A stretch of DNA of 64,000 nucleotides, taken from positions 124,001 to 188,000 of the forward strand of contig JAJOZX010002701.1 in the NCBI GenBank assembly GCA_023014485.1. The letters run 5' to 3'. Each line of letters starts with the position of its first letter. Within the stretch, counting starts at the first letter, position 1. The DNA is from Bathynomus jamesi. Its lineage: Eukaryota > Arthropoda > Malacostraca > Isopoda > Cirolanidae. The position numbers and the translations under genes are program-made. Positions 21,801 to 32,274 of the stretch are shown piece by piece. The notes below the pieces were generated by a model. It was not told the origin of the DNA. It worked only from the letters and a program-made list of their open reading frames with translations, and did not search any database.

Positions 21801-22620
21801 AATGTAAAAGGTAAATGTAAAACGTTGCATATCGGTAGAAACAATGTTAAAAAAAAGGTATTTTATGTATTTTTATGCGCGACAAGACACTAACGAATGT
21901 TACGTAAGAGAAAGATTTAGGTATTATTCTTGCCGACACTCTTAAAACGAGTAAACAATGTATCGAAGCGGTCAGAAAAGCAAATAGAATCTTAGGATTT
22001 ATTGGTAGATCGTTTGAATTTAAGTCGGAGAAAACAATGCTAACATTGTATAATTCTTTAGTACGGCCCCACCTGGTCCCCATATTTACGACAGAACATA
22101 GACAGAATGGAGAGAGTGTAGCGACGAGCTGCTAAAATGATTCCAAGACTAAGAAACAAATCATCCACTGCCCGTTTAGAAACGTTAACTTTATTCTCAA
22201 TTGTGAAAAGGCGAATTTGAGGGGATTTAATCCACGTTTTTAAAACGATTAAAGGTTTTGATAATGTCGACGCTAAAAAATATTTCACCTTCAGAAATGC
22301 AGATAGAACTCGCGGTAATGGTCTAAAATTAGTGGGTAAACATTTTAATTGTAATGAAGCGAAACATTTTTTTTTCAATCGTATAGTTAATGTGTGGAAT
22401 AAATTGCCAACCAACGTAGTTCAAAGTAATTCGATCGAATCCTTCAAAAAGAAACTAGATGCTTATCTCGCCTTAAACCCCAAGTTGGAAGCATTTGTTA
22501 GCACGTAGAAATATTGTGGAATTTTCATTTAGATTCCCTCCAACTTCCTCGTAGGGGCTAGCCGGTCTGTTGTTGTTTGGTGTCCTTTGTATTCCTTTGT
22601 ATCTCTGTTTAATACAAAAA
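21801..22620 (+). pseudogene. CR1 A, C-terminal part and 3' UTR, after the B-D insertion
   Basis: It resumes the A frame: NVKGKCKTLHIGRNN, REKDLGIILADTLKTSKQ, RKANRILGFIGRSFEFKSEK, LYNSLVRPHL. In shifted frames MIPRLRNK, RTRGNGLKLVGKHFNCNEAK, NRIVNVWNKLPTNV and FKKKLDAYLALNP follow, ending at a stop near 22508. This order matches the C-terminus of the CR1 at 39201-39875. Several frameshifts are present. About 110 bp of 3' UTR follow. Confidence 0.85.
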
Positions 22621-22624
22621 TATA

Positions 22625-23229
22625 TACTTAAGTTCACTCAATATAATCCTTACCTCTTTTTGTCATGACATATCCATGTAGTTTTCATTACAAGAGGAAC
22701 GACGTGTCATTCAGATTTTTTCTGAGGATCCCCTGGATAGCGCACGCGGTCCCCTACACGTCCTCGGACACCCGTTTCAGAAACATTGCTATAAATTACG
22801 AGTATTATAGTTGTTTGATCGTTAGTATTTACTATATTTAGAACCGGTGTAAGACATATATTCTTTCCAATACAAAAGAATATTTACATTTCATTGTTTC
22901 AATTTTCTTCTTAAAAAAGAAAACGGGGGTCCAAAGGGGGCCAAGGAAGTCCAAGGCAGTGGCGGCGGAACGTCAGCGCTCCAGGGGGACCAAGTTGGAT
23001 TGATTAATTAGCATACTGCAAGACTATATTCACTAGATTGCGTGAACATGCTAAAGTGCTATAGTTACGAATACGAACTTATAATTTACGAAATATGTTA
23101 CATAGCCCAGACACAAAGTAAATGTTTACTTACTTTTTAAAATGTCAAAATATCTTCGCCGGAGGGGGCCTGGGCCCCCTCTGTCAATTTAAGAGGGCTG
23201 CGGCCCCCCCATTTCGCCCCTATGAACTG
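22625..23229. other. No gene; possible GC-rich MITE remnant
   Basis: CAGTGGCGGCGGAACG at 22962 resembles a hAT-type terminus, and GGGGGCCTGGGCCCCC near 23165 is a short palindrome, but I find no matching right end. The remainder is AT-rich without a recognisable feature. Confidence 0.35.
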
Positions 23230-24062
23230 ATCAGTGTCTCCAGCAGAGGAATCATTACTGTCTTGTCCCTTCTTTTAAAAGTTCTTAGTACCTCTCCCAC
23301 GACTCTCTTTGCTTTGTTTATCGCTATCTGATTTTGCGTCTCGAATTTCGCACCATCGGGTATTATAACCCCCAAATCTATTACTTTTTGCTTCTCTAAA
23401 TTTTCTGTCTATCTGGGACATATATGCTGTTTGTTTAAGCTCCTCATTTCTTCCATATCTCACTAGCTAAAATTTCTCGGTGTTAAATATATGTTTTCTT
23501 CTGACCATTTGTATATTCTGACCATTCGTCCCTCTGTACGGCCTCCACCTCCTTTGCATCACTGATTTTTCTGCTGATTTTTGTATCGTCTGCAAAAGAT
23601 GTTACTGTACTATTGTTGGTTACTTCATTGTCTATGTTTGTTAGCATGATAATGAATAGGAGTGGGGTCAATACTGTTCCTTGTGGTACTGAACTGCGTA
23701 CTTCCGATTCTGATGATGAAATACCTTGAATTTTTACAACCTGTAGACGTTCTCTGAGGAAATTGTAGATCCATTTTCCCACTTTGCCTGTTTTCTCATA
23801 TTCGCATGACTCAGCAAAATCCGTGTATATGATATGTTGTTTTCATTGCTTTCAATGCGTCTAGGATATTGTTATAGTACTCTCTTATTGTGATAGGCAT
23901 GATATTCCTGATCGGAATCTGTGTTGGTTGTCATTGAATCTTTCCAGTGTCTCAAGAAGTCATAGATTTTCTTTCTAACTATTCCATCAAATACTTAGTG
24001 AGATGGGACGTCAGGGACACTAGTCTATAGTTCATTGCTTGAGATCTATCCCCTCCTTTATT
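23230..24062 (-). pseudogene. LINE family E, degraded RT fragment (E2)
   Basis: MGKWIYNFLRERLQVVKIQG, SSSESEVRSSVPQGTVLTPL, LFIIMLTNIDNEV and SFADDTKISRKISD are close to the E1 copy at 32275-35340. Several indels separate the pieces, and the 3' quarter of the ORF is missing. It is truncated at both sides. Confidence 0.85.
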
Positions 24063-24064
24063 CT

Positions 24065-24850
24065 CCTCTGCTGTTTAATATATATATTGATGCATAAATT
24101 GCTTCTCTTAATTTGGCAAGAGTGGAATGTTGTATAAATGACATGAAGATAAGTGACTTGGTCTATTTCGATGATATAATGTTAATAAGCCTGTCGGTGA
24201 AAGGTCTGGATCGTTTATAAAATTTGTGAATCATAATCTGAGAACCATGACATTAATTTTAATGTTACTAAAACTGAGGTTATGCAATTCTATCCAAAGG
24301 CTCAAACCAAAGAGCTGATATTATTTTCAAATTGAGAGACGAACCAATAGAGCAGGTACATGAATTTAAATATCTGAGTCAAACTATACCAGCTCCTTGA
24401 GTGACGACTCAGACATAAGAAACAATATTGAAGTTACTGTGCTAAGGCAAACATGATTATAACTTAAGAAACTTAAAATTATGTACAAGCGAAGCTAAGG
24501 ACACTCTTTTTCGTACTTTCTGCACTAATATTTATGGGCAGCAACTATGGGTTAATTATAAAAAAAGGCTCCTGCAGAACCCTCAATTTGCTTCACAACA
24601 GATCCTATAGACTGCTACATAAGTTACCTCCAAGATGCTCAGCCTCTCAAATGTTCGCTAACCACAACATTCCGAGCCTCCCTGAGGTAACAAGACGTGC
24701 CCAGTACAGTCTTATGCGGTGAATTAAAAACTCAGACAATCCACTTGTCCAAGCTATTCATCAGTCCTGCTTTATGTCTTCTCGACCGTGGACCTCTTGG
24801 TATGAAAGTGTGTGTCTATAGATTCATTTAACTCCTGCATTAGCCATCCC
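24065..24850 (+). pseudogene. LINE family F, second degraded copy
   Basis: The plus frames read INDMKISDLVYFDDIMLISL (YADD changed to YFDD) and VKGLDRL, then HNRSYRLLHKLPPRCSASQM and TRRAQYSLMR. The order parallels F at 8267-8983. Many indels. Confidence 0.7.
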
Positions 24851-24887
24851 ATTACATGTACTTTTTTTTTATGAAACTGCCCTTACT

Positions 24888-24888
24888 A

Positions 24889-24937
<49 letters not shown>
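24888..24937. repeat. (ATT)n microsatellite
   Basis: About sixteen tandem ATT units. Confidence 0.95.
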
Positions 24938-25101
24938 TCGGCTCCTTACGTGTATCAATGTTATTTCCTTGTTGCCGTAGTCCTTTTTTGGTTTTGGTTT
25001 TAAAAGTTAGTGTTTAATTGGTTGTATCGTGATTACCGTGTGATACTGCACCTTTTTTAAGGTTGGGGGATCTGTCTCCTGCCACTTAATTGCATTATTG
25101 T

Positions 25102-25701
25102 TAGGCAGACCATATTTCCTTGAGACAAAAACGGGACATTGGGATGGCAAAAAAGGGACGGGGGTTATGTAATATTCTGTATTCATGAAAAGTAAGTACA
25201 TAAACATATTGAGCTTACAATTATTCTTCAGTGACAGAACCCATACAAAAATTTAGGTAGACGTAGAGGGGGACTGTATTTCACCACGATCGTACCATGA
25301 ATATTTCTCCGATGAAGTAATCTTACGCAGCAAATTTCGGTCTTTCAACACCTTATCATAAAACTTCTCACACTCCATGACACAATTTTGTCTTACAACT
25401 AACATAGCCCTCATTGTCTCAACACTTAATCTAGATTTCTCCTTTGACCACATACTGTTCATAACAGAAAATATTCTCTCAACAGGTGCTGTACTTCCTG
25501 GAAGACAAAGAATAAACTCTACAATATTACAAAAGTCTTATAGGTTATGAATAATAATTTATGATTGACCAATATTAAAGTATATTTATAGTTTTTATTA
25601 AAAACGGGACAAAATTGACATTTTATTAAAACGACGGGACGGCCAGGAAATATAAAAAAAACGGTACTGTCCCGTTCAAAACGGTACGTATGGTCAGCCT
25701 A
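25102..25701 (-). mobile_element. hAT transposon deletion derivative with perfect 8-bp target duplication
   Basis: The termini TAGGCAGACCATA and, inverted, TAGGCTGACCATACG are flanked by ATTATTGT on both sides (25094-25101 and 25702-25709). The inside carries repeated GGGAC/GTCCC motifs near both ends. On the minus strand, 25253-25490 encodes a piece of the hAT C-terminal dimerisation domain (APVERIFSVMNSMWSKEKSR, LSVETMRAMLVVRQNC). The rest of the transposase is deleted, so it would depend on a full-length partner. Confidence 0.9.
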
Positions 25702-25709
25702 ATTATTGT

Positions 25710-26450
25710 CATTATCATTTTTGTAGTCTTCGCAGTGGGTAGGTGTTTTTTCTATTATTATTTTGCACAAGCACGCCCTAGTGCTTAGTTTCCAAATAAA
25801 TTAGTTTTCTTTCATTGGTCAACAAACAATTGAAACGGGTTGTTCTACTTGCGGTTACTCCAGAGAAGCCTCCAATGCTCTTGACTCTGGAACTTTGTAC
25901 TTGTACTATCTTGCAATTTTTCCCAGTACCCACCAGGAACTCCTCCTGTCTAGCTAGTGCTCATTTGTTCACGGGTGGGGCCCTCTGTCCTTTACACCCA
26001 TTCAAGCTGGAGTTACTGGCAAACCGACAAGCTGCTCAGTGCCTCCATTGATTCTACGTCAGAGATTTAATTAATTTGATACAATCATAATTGTTTAGAC
26101 TGCCAAGCTTTACCTTTTATCTGGCCCACATCGAGTTTTACTTTTACAGGAACCATATTGCTATAGGTTGTGTGGCAATTTTACATTGATCAGTTGTGCC
26201 CACGTGACCAATTCTGGCCAATCACGATCTTTGTAACGGATACAGGGAGCTGGTCTCTGTGAAGCTCGATATGTCCCTCTATAATCACCCCCCTATATCT
26301 TAAGTGACATCTGTTGTTATATGTAAATTTGTTGTCTTTATCAAAGTCATCTGCTAGATGACTCGCATCTATTTTTTCTTACTCTAATTAATTTAAAGTT
26401 CACCTTATGATGTGCCCAAACAGCATTTCCATCTCAGCGACACAACACTC
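25710..26450. other. No recognised gene
   Basis: A 78-codon open frame at 25815-26051 resembles nothing I know. 26195-26235 has CACGTGACCAAT and GGCCAATCACG, which resemble E-box and CCAAT elements, but no exon is visible nearby. Confidence 0.4.
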
Positions 26451-26595
26451 AATCCCATGGTAGAATGAAGGAAAAAAATTTTGTTTACTTTGTGTCATGC
26501 CCCAAATCCATTTTGCCATACACCAGATTTCCTGCTAAAATTCACCAGATCCACTTCCTTGCAAACCGCTCCTATTTTGACATGGTACAATATAT
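26451..26595 (+). repeat. Dispersed repeat, copy 2
   Basis: Matches 9104-9250 from CAATCCCATGG to GACATGGTACAATATAT, again followed by TA-rich DNA. It is slightly longer because of small insertions. Confidence 0.75.
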
Positions 26596-26746
26596 ATGTA
26601 AATATATAATTTATCCCTCACCGAGAGGCCCCGGGTTCCTCTGACTCGGTGATACGGACGTTGACTTTTCAGCTACAACGGAAGTTAATAACAATCTGGC
26701 GACATTTCATCACCCAAAGAGATACCTAACGCTTTCGCGTTAATAA

Positions 26747-26789
<43 letters not shown>

Positions 26790-26796
26790 CCCTACT

Positions 26797-26866
26797 AAGA
26801 TGCAGTCGGACCCGTAACCTCTGAGTGGAAGTCACGGGCGCTAACTACTGAGTTACTGCCCTGTTA
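26797..26866 (-). other. tRNA-like SINE head
   Basis: The minus strand reads GGCAGTAACTCAGTAGTTAG then CGCC, resembling a pol III A box. After a spacer of tRNA length comes GGGTCCGACTGC, resembling a B box. The cloverleaf pairing is poor, so it is not a functional tRNA. Flanking (TA)n may be the SINE tail. Confidence 0.35.
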
Positions 26867-26869
26867 CAA

Positions 26870-27724
26870 GTTCACATAATCTGTAGGTTTCAATATCAGA
26901 GGAAAGCCTATTACGGTTTTGCCTCCATTACCAGATTTCAAATTTATCTCTATTATATACTGTAATGCTGCATAAGGTTTCAAAGGTGGAATTAAATTAT
27001 TTTATTTATTTATTTATTTTTTTTTAAAGAACTATTTTAAAATTGTTTCATTTTGAAGTATAATTTTATTTTTCGCTTCCTTTTATCAGAATACATGGCA
27101 AAGATTCAATTTCCATGTGTACAGTATTTCACCAAGTTATAAAACTTTAGCTAGTTAAAACGTATATATGTGCAGTGATTCTTACAAGAATAAGTAAGTT
27201 CACCGGAAGTGTAGTGTATAATTTTAACTGTGGTTTTGCCATTATCAGTAACCATTTCCGACTCTCGACTAAATTACGGAAGTGTTGCTTTTTTAACTGT
27301 AAGAACATTTACTTTGAGTGAACTGACTACAGTTACTGTAGCTAGTTTTTTTTTTTGTATTGTTTTAGCATAGTTGTTATATTCTTTTACTGATCATAGT
27401 TCCAAGCATATACTGCAAGAATGTACAACTGCGGAATTAAGTTTGACGAAAGAAAATTTTTTAAAAGTTCCAAAATTATTGATGAGTAATAAACCACAAA
27501 ATTACTAATTAGTAATTTTTGCTTTGATTTTGTTTTTCATTTTGCTCAAAAGAATTTGATACTTTACGAAATATTTAGGAAGAATTTCAGGAGTTATTTC
27601 AAATGATCGACTCCTTAAATCGAAAAATACAGTTGCAGTAAAAAGATAAAAAAAAAAAGATTTCACAAAAGCCACCCAAAATTGCTAATTAGTAATTCAT
27701 AATATTTTTGCTTCCGAATTATTA

Positions 27725-27768
<44 letters not shown>

Positions 27769-28060
27769 TGCGAAAAAGTACGAATTCAAAAGAAAACCCA
27801 AAGTTGCTGATTCATAACATTGCATATATATATATCCTCACGGAATAGTAACGAAATGACATCTAAAAATGTTTGTGAATTTTATTATCGGCCTTCGCCT
27901 ACGGAAGCGGGGCCTGTACAGCTTTCTTTCATGTGTACTCAGATCATGTTGGGTTAGAGATTATGAATTGTCCAATCAGGGATCATGTTTCACTTTTCCC
28001 GCAGCTTAACCAATCAAAGAAAGGAAAACATTTTTACACCTTAAATCCCATACTATTTCG
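26870..28060. other. AT-rich stretch without a recognised gene
   Basis: Contains (TTTA)n at 27002-27020, (TTA)n at 27722-27768, and three loose copies of a motif built on AATTGCTAATTAGTAATT (near 27500, 27680 and 27800). Two CCAATCA boxes lie near 27970-28015. No exon is recognised. Confidence 0.4.
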
Positions 28061-28065
28061 TTATG

Positions 28066-29085
28066 CAGTGCTGGGATTAGCGCCGCTAACTTTTTATTAG
28101 CGATACTGTTAGCGCCGTTAATTCAAAATTGTTAGCGAAACAGGTAGCGGCGCTAAGTTTTCAGAGAAAGTTAATCGCTAATTTTTCAAAATCACTTTTA
28201 CTAAAATTTGATTCGCCGACAGCAATCTATATTACAAAAGACTGACGTAGCACTAACTGCAAGTTGATCATGACATCAACACGTAGAGGTCTTTGTAGAG
28301 GTTCTAATGTGTTTGTTTTGAAAATTAATGCAATTCGCCACATCACTGTTTCAGTGATATCCATTTTTATTCTGTAATCTGTTGTATCAATGGAGCAGTC
28401 AAGTTTTGGTATGATTGACTTACTCTCTTTGTCAATATTTCATCATTTACTTGAGTTTCAGTTTGTGTACTTGAAAAGTTTCAGTTTGTGTTCTTGAATT
28501 AAACATAGACGTACAAATTGAATAGAATTTATTCTTCCGTTCGCTTGTTTTCCCTATTAATATATAGCAAAGGAACTCCTACATAAAAATGTTTTCATTT
28601 TCGTAGACTATAATGACACATTTTTGTACCTTACAACCAATTATATCAAGGTGTGTGCTAATATATGTAAGTAAATTACGGAAGGCAGAACATATAGGGT
28701 GAACCAAATGTAGGTGGACAGTAAATGATAACGTTTATTTTGAGAATACATATTTAATTTTTTTGTATACTATAATACAAAATAAAATTTAAATAAATTT
28801 AGTTATAATATTTAATATAATAAAACACAAACACCATAGTTATAATGAACACCATAGTTATAATATAATATAACACAAACCGTATTCAACCTACTGTCCA
28901 CCTACTTTTGGTTCACCGTGTATATAAATTGGGGTGGTTTCAGAAAACAATTAGCGACAAAATTACCGTTAGCATTAACGGCGCTAACTGTTGAAATGCT
29001 TAGCGTTAACGTTAGCGGTGCTAAATTTTATGGTAGTTAGCGTTAGCGTTAGCTGCGCTAACTTTAGGAGTTAAGCACAGCACTG
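28066..29085. mobile_element. hAT-like MITE with GTTAGCG subterminal repeats, MITE nested inside
   Basis: The ends CAGTGCTGGGATTAGCG and, inverted, CAGTGCTGTGCTTAACTCC bound two regions packed with GTTAGCG/CGCTAAC motifs (28075-28160 and 28945-29070). Repeated subterminal motifs of this kind are typical transposase-binding sites of hAT elements. No matching 8-bp flank is visible, so one end may have changed. There is no coding capacity. Confidence 0.6.
28697..28920. mobile_element. TA-flanked MITE nested in the 28066-29085 element
   Basis: GGGTGAACCAAATGTAGGTG on the left pairs with CACCTACTTTTGGTTCACC on the right, flanked by TA on both sides. About 224 bp and AT-rich inside. Confidence 0.75.
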
Positions 29086-29117
29086 AATTCATATGCAATG
29101 TCAGTAATAAACAATTA

Positions 29118-29668
29118 CAGGCGCGTGTCCAGGGGTGGGTTCTGGGGTCGAAACACCCCTGTTCAGGGCTGGTACACTCGACACCGACATTCGACACCGT
29201 TCCTTATTCCCTATTCAATACTGGACTTTCATCTTTCATCAATTTTCACAATGTTTTGTTTTGGCATTGAGTCTAGCAATGATTAATTACGAACTAGGTG
29301 AAACTTGATTGTAATATATCGGTATTGTATGCTACATTTTATGTATACAGGGTGAGTGAAAAGTCTGGAAACATAGGAACTATGCTTTTCAATACAAATA
29401 TATATGTATATTTGCATTGAAAAGCATAGTTCATATGTTTCCAGACTTTTGACTCACCCTGTATATACTGATTTATACACATGAGTTTCAATATGAACCT
29501 TAACCCACACACTGTGATATAATAGTCAAATCTTTTCATGGTTTTATATAGTCATAACAATAACTGTGTTAAAATGAAAATAGTGTATTAACTCAATTTG
29601 TGTTCAGGATTGCCGACACATCCTTGACACCCACCCACCCCATTCGAAAAATCCTGGACACGCCCCTG
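29118..29668. mobile_element. Inverted-repeat element with CAGGGGCGTGTCCAGG-type ends
   Basis: The left CAGGCGCGTGTCCAGG and right CCTGGACACGCCCCTG are inverted partners; AATTA lies outside both ends. It has no coding capacity and contains the palindrome at 29348-29461. Confidence 0.6.
29348..29461. mobile_element. 114-bp palindromic mariner-like MITE
   Basis: Nearly perfect palindrome from CAGGGTGAGTGAAAAGTCTG to CAGACTTTTGACTCACCCTG, TA on both sides, ending CAGGGTG as K and the array MITEs do. Confidence 0.85.
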
Positions 29669-29679
29669 AATTACTTATT

Positions 29680-30290
29680 ACGAACTATTTTGCCGATCTC
29701 ACTTGAATTTTCTTTGGCGAAATTTTTTTTTTCAGCTTTATATCATATATTTGAATGTAAGGTGTTAATCATTAAATAATGACCGAAATTCTTCCCAAAT
29801 TAACCGCATCAGTGAAATATTTTTCAAGATTACGTAATATTTACCACAGTTAAAGATTTCATACCATAAAAGTTGAAACTGTTTGCAAAAGAGCCTTTGT
29901 ACCTTAGGGCTTAGACCCATACTGCGTGTCGATGATGATATTCTAAAACCTAATAAGTAGGAAACCGGAGTTTTACAGAGGGATAAAAGGAAAGTAATAT
30001 ACTGTAGGAAATGTTGACGAGCGTTTCAGACATAACTGTTACAGTGAGAAAGAAAGAAAAATGGTTCCCGTGTTTTCGTAGGAATATGTGCGAACGATAA
30101 TTATTGAAACGAAAAATTAAAAATAATTAAATAAGGTTTGGGATAAACAGACAATATGGGGTTTAAATTAGAGTTGAGAAATTTAAAACATTGTGATTAC
30201 TGAATTTTAAGTTTCTGAGGTAAATTGTAGACTTGGGAGTCAAATATAAAACTATGCATACATTCAGGAGCAAAATACAAACAATAGAAC
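29680..30290. other. No recognised feature
   Basis: AT-rich, no long open frame, no repeat structure seen. Confidence 0.4.
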
Positions 30291-30292
30291 TA

Positions 30293-30533
30293 CAGGGTGT
30301 TCGGAAAGTCATTGTGCACTTATATAATTAATGTTAATTAATGAAGAACTGACAAAGGTGTTTCAAAATAAAATAAGAAGGGTCCAGGCCTGTATTGCTG
30401 TTAAAGGACATCACTTTCAACACCTTTTATAAGTTCTGATGGTCCCATCCATAACCTCTATCATATATGCAATGTTATACTATTGTATGCTATTAAATAA
30501 ATATAAGTGCACAGTGACTTTCCGAACACCCTG
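30293..30533. mobile_element. 241-bp mariner-like MITE
   Basis: The left end CAGGGTGTTCGGAAAGTCAT and right end GACTTTCCGAACACCCTG are inverted repeats with TA outside each. The arms extend about 30 bp (TGCACTTATAT). The inside is non-coding. Confidence 0.85.
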
Positions 30534-30539
30534 TATATG

Positions 30540-31197
30540 ACGAAAATATAAGTGAAAGGTACGGTGAGGAAATATATGAAACACGTCTTTCTGGTTTGCT
30601 GTAATATGTTACACAATGCTATATTTTCACTGTGCTGAGGAAGTTTCGCAAACTTTTGGGGGACAAATTAATACCCAGTACGATAAAGGCTTAACTAGAG
30701 ATACTCTATATCATCTATACCATCTGTATGGTCAAATTGCTGTTGTTAGCATGTTTTGCGAATCACACCTCCCTGAATGACCATGCATGCCACGCATACC
30801 CCACACCCAGCGTGTTTGCGAAGATCAACCCGTATGACCGAACATGCCCCCAATCATAGGTTAAGATTTTTCTTTTGATTTAAGTGATACATACGGTTCA
30901 TATAATCCCAATTATACTCCCGTATATCTTACTTAACTTGTAAGTAATTTTAAGTTTTCTGCCATTGAAATTAATCGCCAGTAAATTGTCATTGTAATTT
31001 GTTTTGGTTAACAGCCCGTAAAATTTCATTACAGATTGGAAAAGAAAAAAAAAGTAGCCAATTTTGACACTCTACACCCCGAACGCCAATTTTTCCCCCT
31101 TCAGCAGCGCAAAATTGCTTTTACCCTCCACACCTCCAGATACACTCTTTACTGAATACCTACACTCGTAAATTACTTCATTCATCTCACCATATAT
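30540..31197. other. No recognised feature
   Basis: AT-rich sequence with a moderately GC-rich patch near 30770-30850; nothing identified. Confidence 0.4.
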
Positions 31198-31230
31198 ATA
31201 TAATATTATATATTATATATATATATATAT

Positions 31231-31620
31231 AACTGCAAACACGCAGTATAATTAACGTAAAGAACGACGCTTGTATAGGAGATATTCCGCGCAAGACGAG
31301 AGAGAGAGAACGAAACAAATGAATATCTCCTATACAAGCGTCGTTCTTTACGTTAATTATACTGCGTGTTTGCAGTTAAATGTATATAATGTTACGGCAT
31401 GCGGGAGGTGCCCCCTTGGGGCATTGGTTTCTGCGAGTATGTAGAAGAATTACGGCATTTGGAAGACTGAGGCCCATGGTGTAATGGTTATCGCATCTGA
31501 CCGGCAATCGGAAGATCCCGGGTTCGATTCCCGGGTGGTTACCTCATTTTTTTCATTTGTTTCGTTCTCTCTCTCTCGTCTTGCGCGGAATATCCTATAC
31601 AAGCGTCGTTCTTTACGTTA
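31231..31620 (+). mobile_element. tRNA-like SINE unit with a 57-bp perfect hairpin (T1)
   Basis: 31231-31287 and 31321-31377 are perfect inverted repeats of 57 bp with a 33-nt loop. A spacer with GTGCCCCCTTGGGGCA and the tRNA-like block at 31471-31543 follow. The tail 31555-31619 repeats, in direct orientation, the inverse of the left arm and loop (TCTTGCGCGGAATAT, then CAAGCGTCGTTCTTTACGTT). So the same tail appears three times in two orientations. A (TA)n follows. The same layout is at 35343-35668. Confidence 0.7.
31471..31543 (+). tRNA. tRNA-like block (degenerate, SINE head) in T1
   Basis: An A-box-like TGGTGTAATGG and a perfect B box GGTTCGATTCC lie at tRNA spacing. The anticodon stem TCTGA/TCGGA and T stem CCGGG/CCCGG can pair. 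The acceptor stem pairs poorly and position 33 is C instead of U, so a working tRNA is unlikely. Overall likeness is to tRNA-Arg or tRNA-Gln. Confidence 0.45.
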
Positions 31621-31642
31621 TATATATATATATATATATATA

Positions 31643-31688
<46 letters not shown>
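31619..31688. repeat. (TA)n microsatellite
   Basis: TA tract between the T1 tail and the 3' end of LINE E1b. Confidence 0.9.
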
Positions 31689-31689
<1 letters not shown>

Positions 31690-31690
<1 letters not shown>

Positions 31691-32236
31691 CTCTTTCTCT
31701 TTCTTCTCTTTCTCTTTGCTGTTCCGTGCGTTGGTCTCTCTTCACACGAAGGCCAAGCTGGTGACCCCGCCTCTAGGTCTGGCTTGGTGGGGGAGCGAGT
31801 TGCTCTCTTGCGCTTTCCACCACACATAGCCAGGTATACCCGGCTCATCTGGTACCGTCCTGAGCCAGGCATCTAGTCTTCTCTTAAAGACTTCAACTTT
31901 GACCCCTGTAATGTTTCTGGGATCCTTTGGAAGCTGGTTGAAAATTCTTGGCCCCCTGACAACCAAGCTATTTTCCTTCAGAGTTGAGGAGGTCCCTTGT
32001 CGGGCCTTTAATTTGGGAACACTACACATTCTGCTTTTCCTATTTTCCAGTGTTGTTTGGATGGTATTTGGGTTTAGTTTTAGGTTTGGTACCAGATTTT
32101 CGATAATTTCCCATATGTAGATTATGGTATACCTCTCTCTTCTTCTTTCCAGGGAGTACAGATTTAGTTTACGTAGTCTTTCCCAGTAGTTGAGTTCTTT
32201 GCAGCCATCAATCTTGGCTGTGAAATCTCTCTCTCT
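31690..32236 (-). pseudogene. LINE family E, 5'-truncated 3' fragment (E1b)
   Basis: The minus frame 32029-31742 reads MCSVPKLKARQGTSSTLKEN, RGPRIFNQLPKDPRNITG and RLDAWLRTVPDEPG, close to the C-terminus of E1. The 5' break is at about 32236, inside a (CT)n(TA)n tract that joins it to E1. Confidence 0.85.

Positions 32237-32274
<38 letters not shown>

Noticed and set aside
22962..23220. Complete hAT-type MITE
   Set aside because: Left end looks right but no matching right end or duplication was found.
25815..26051. 78-codon ORF
   Set aside because: Low-complexity-free but unrecognised and isolated; kept only as a note.
27960..28020. CCAATCA boxes as a promoter
   Set aside because: Two boxes alone, next to a MITE and without an exon, are not enough.
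29098..29286. ORF at the edge of an inverted-repeat element
   Set aside because: It runs through the non-coding TIR; chance frame.
31471..31543. Functional tRNA gene
   Set aside because: Acceptor stem does not pair and U33 is replaced by C; two dispersed copies with the same tail fit a SINE better.
31484..31876. Open frames with long YIYIYI runs (also near 9142, 42321 and 48414)
   Set aside because: They are translations of (TA)n microsatellites.
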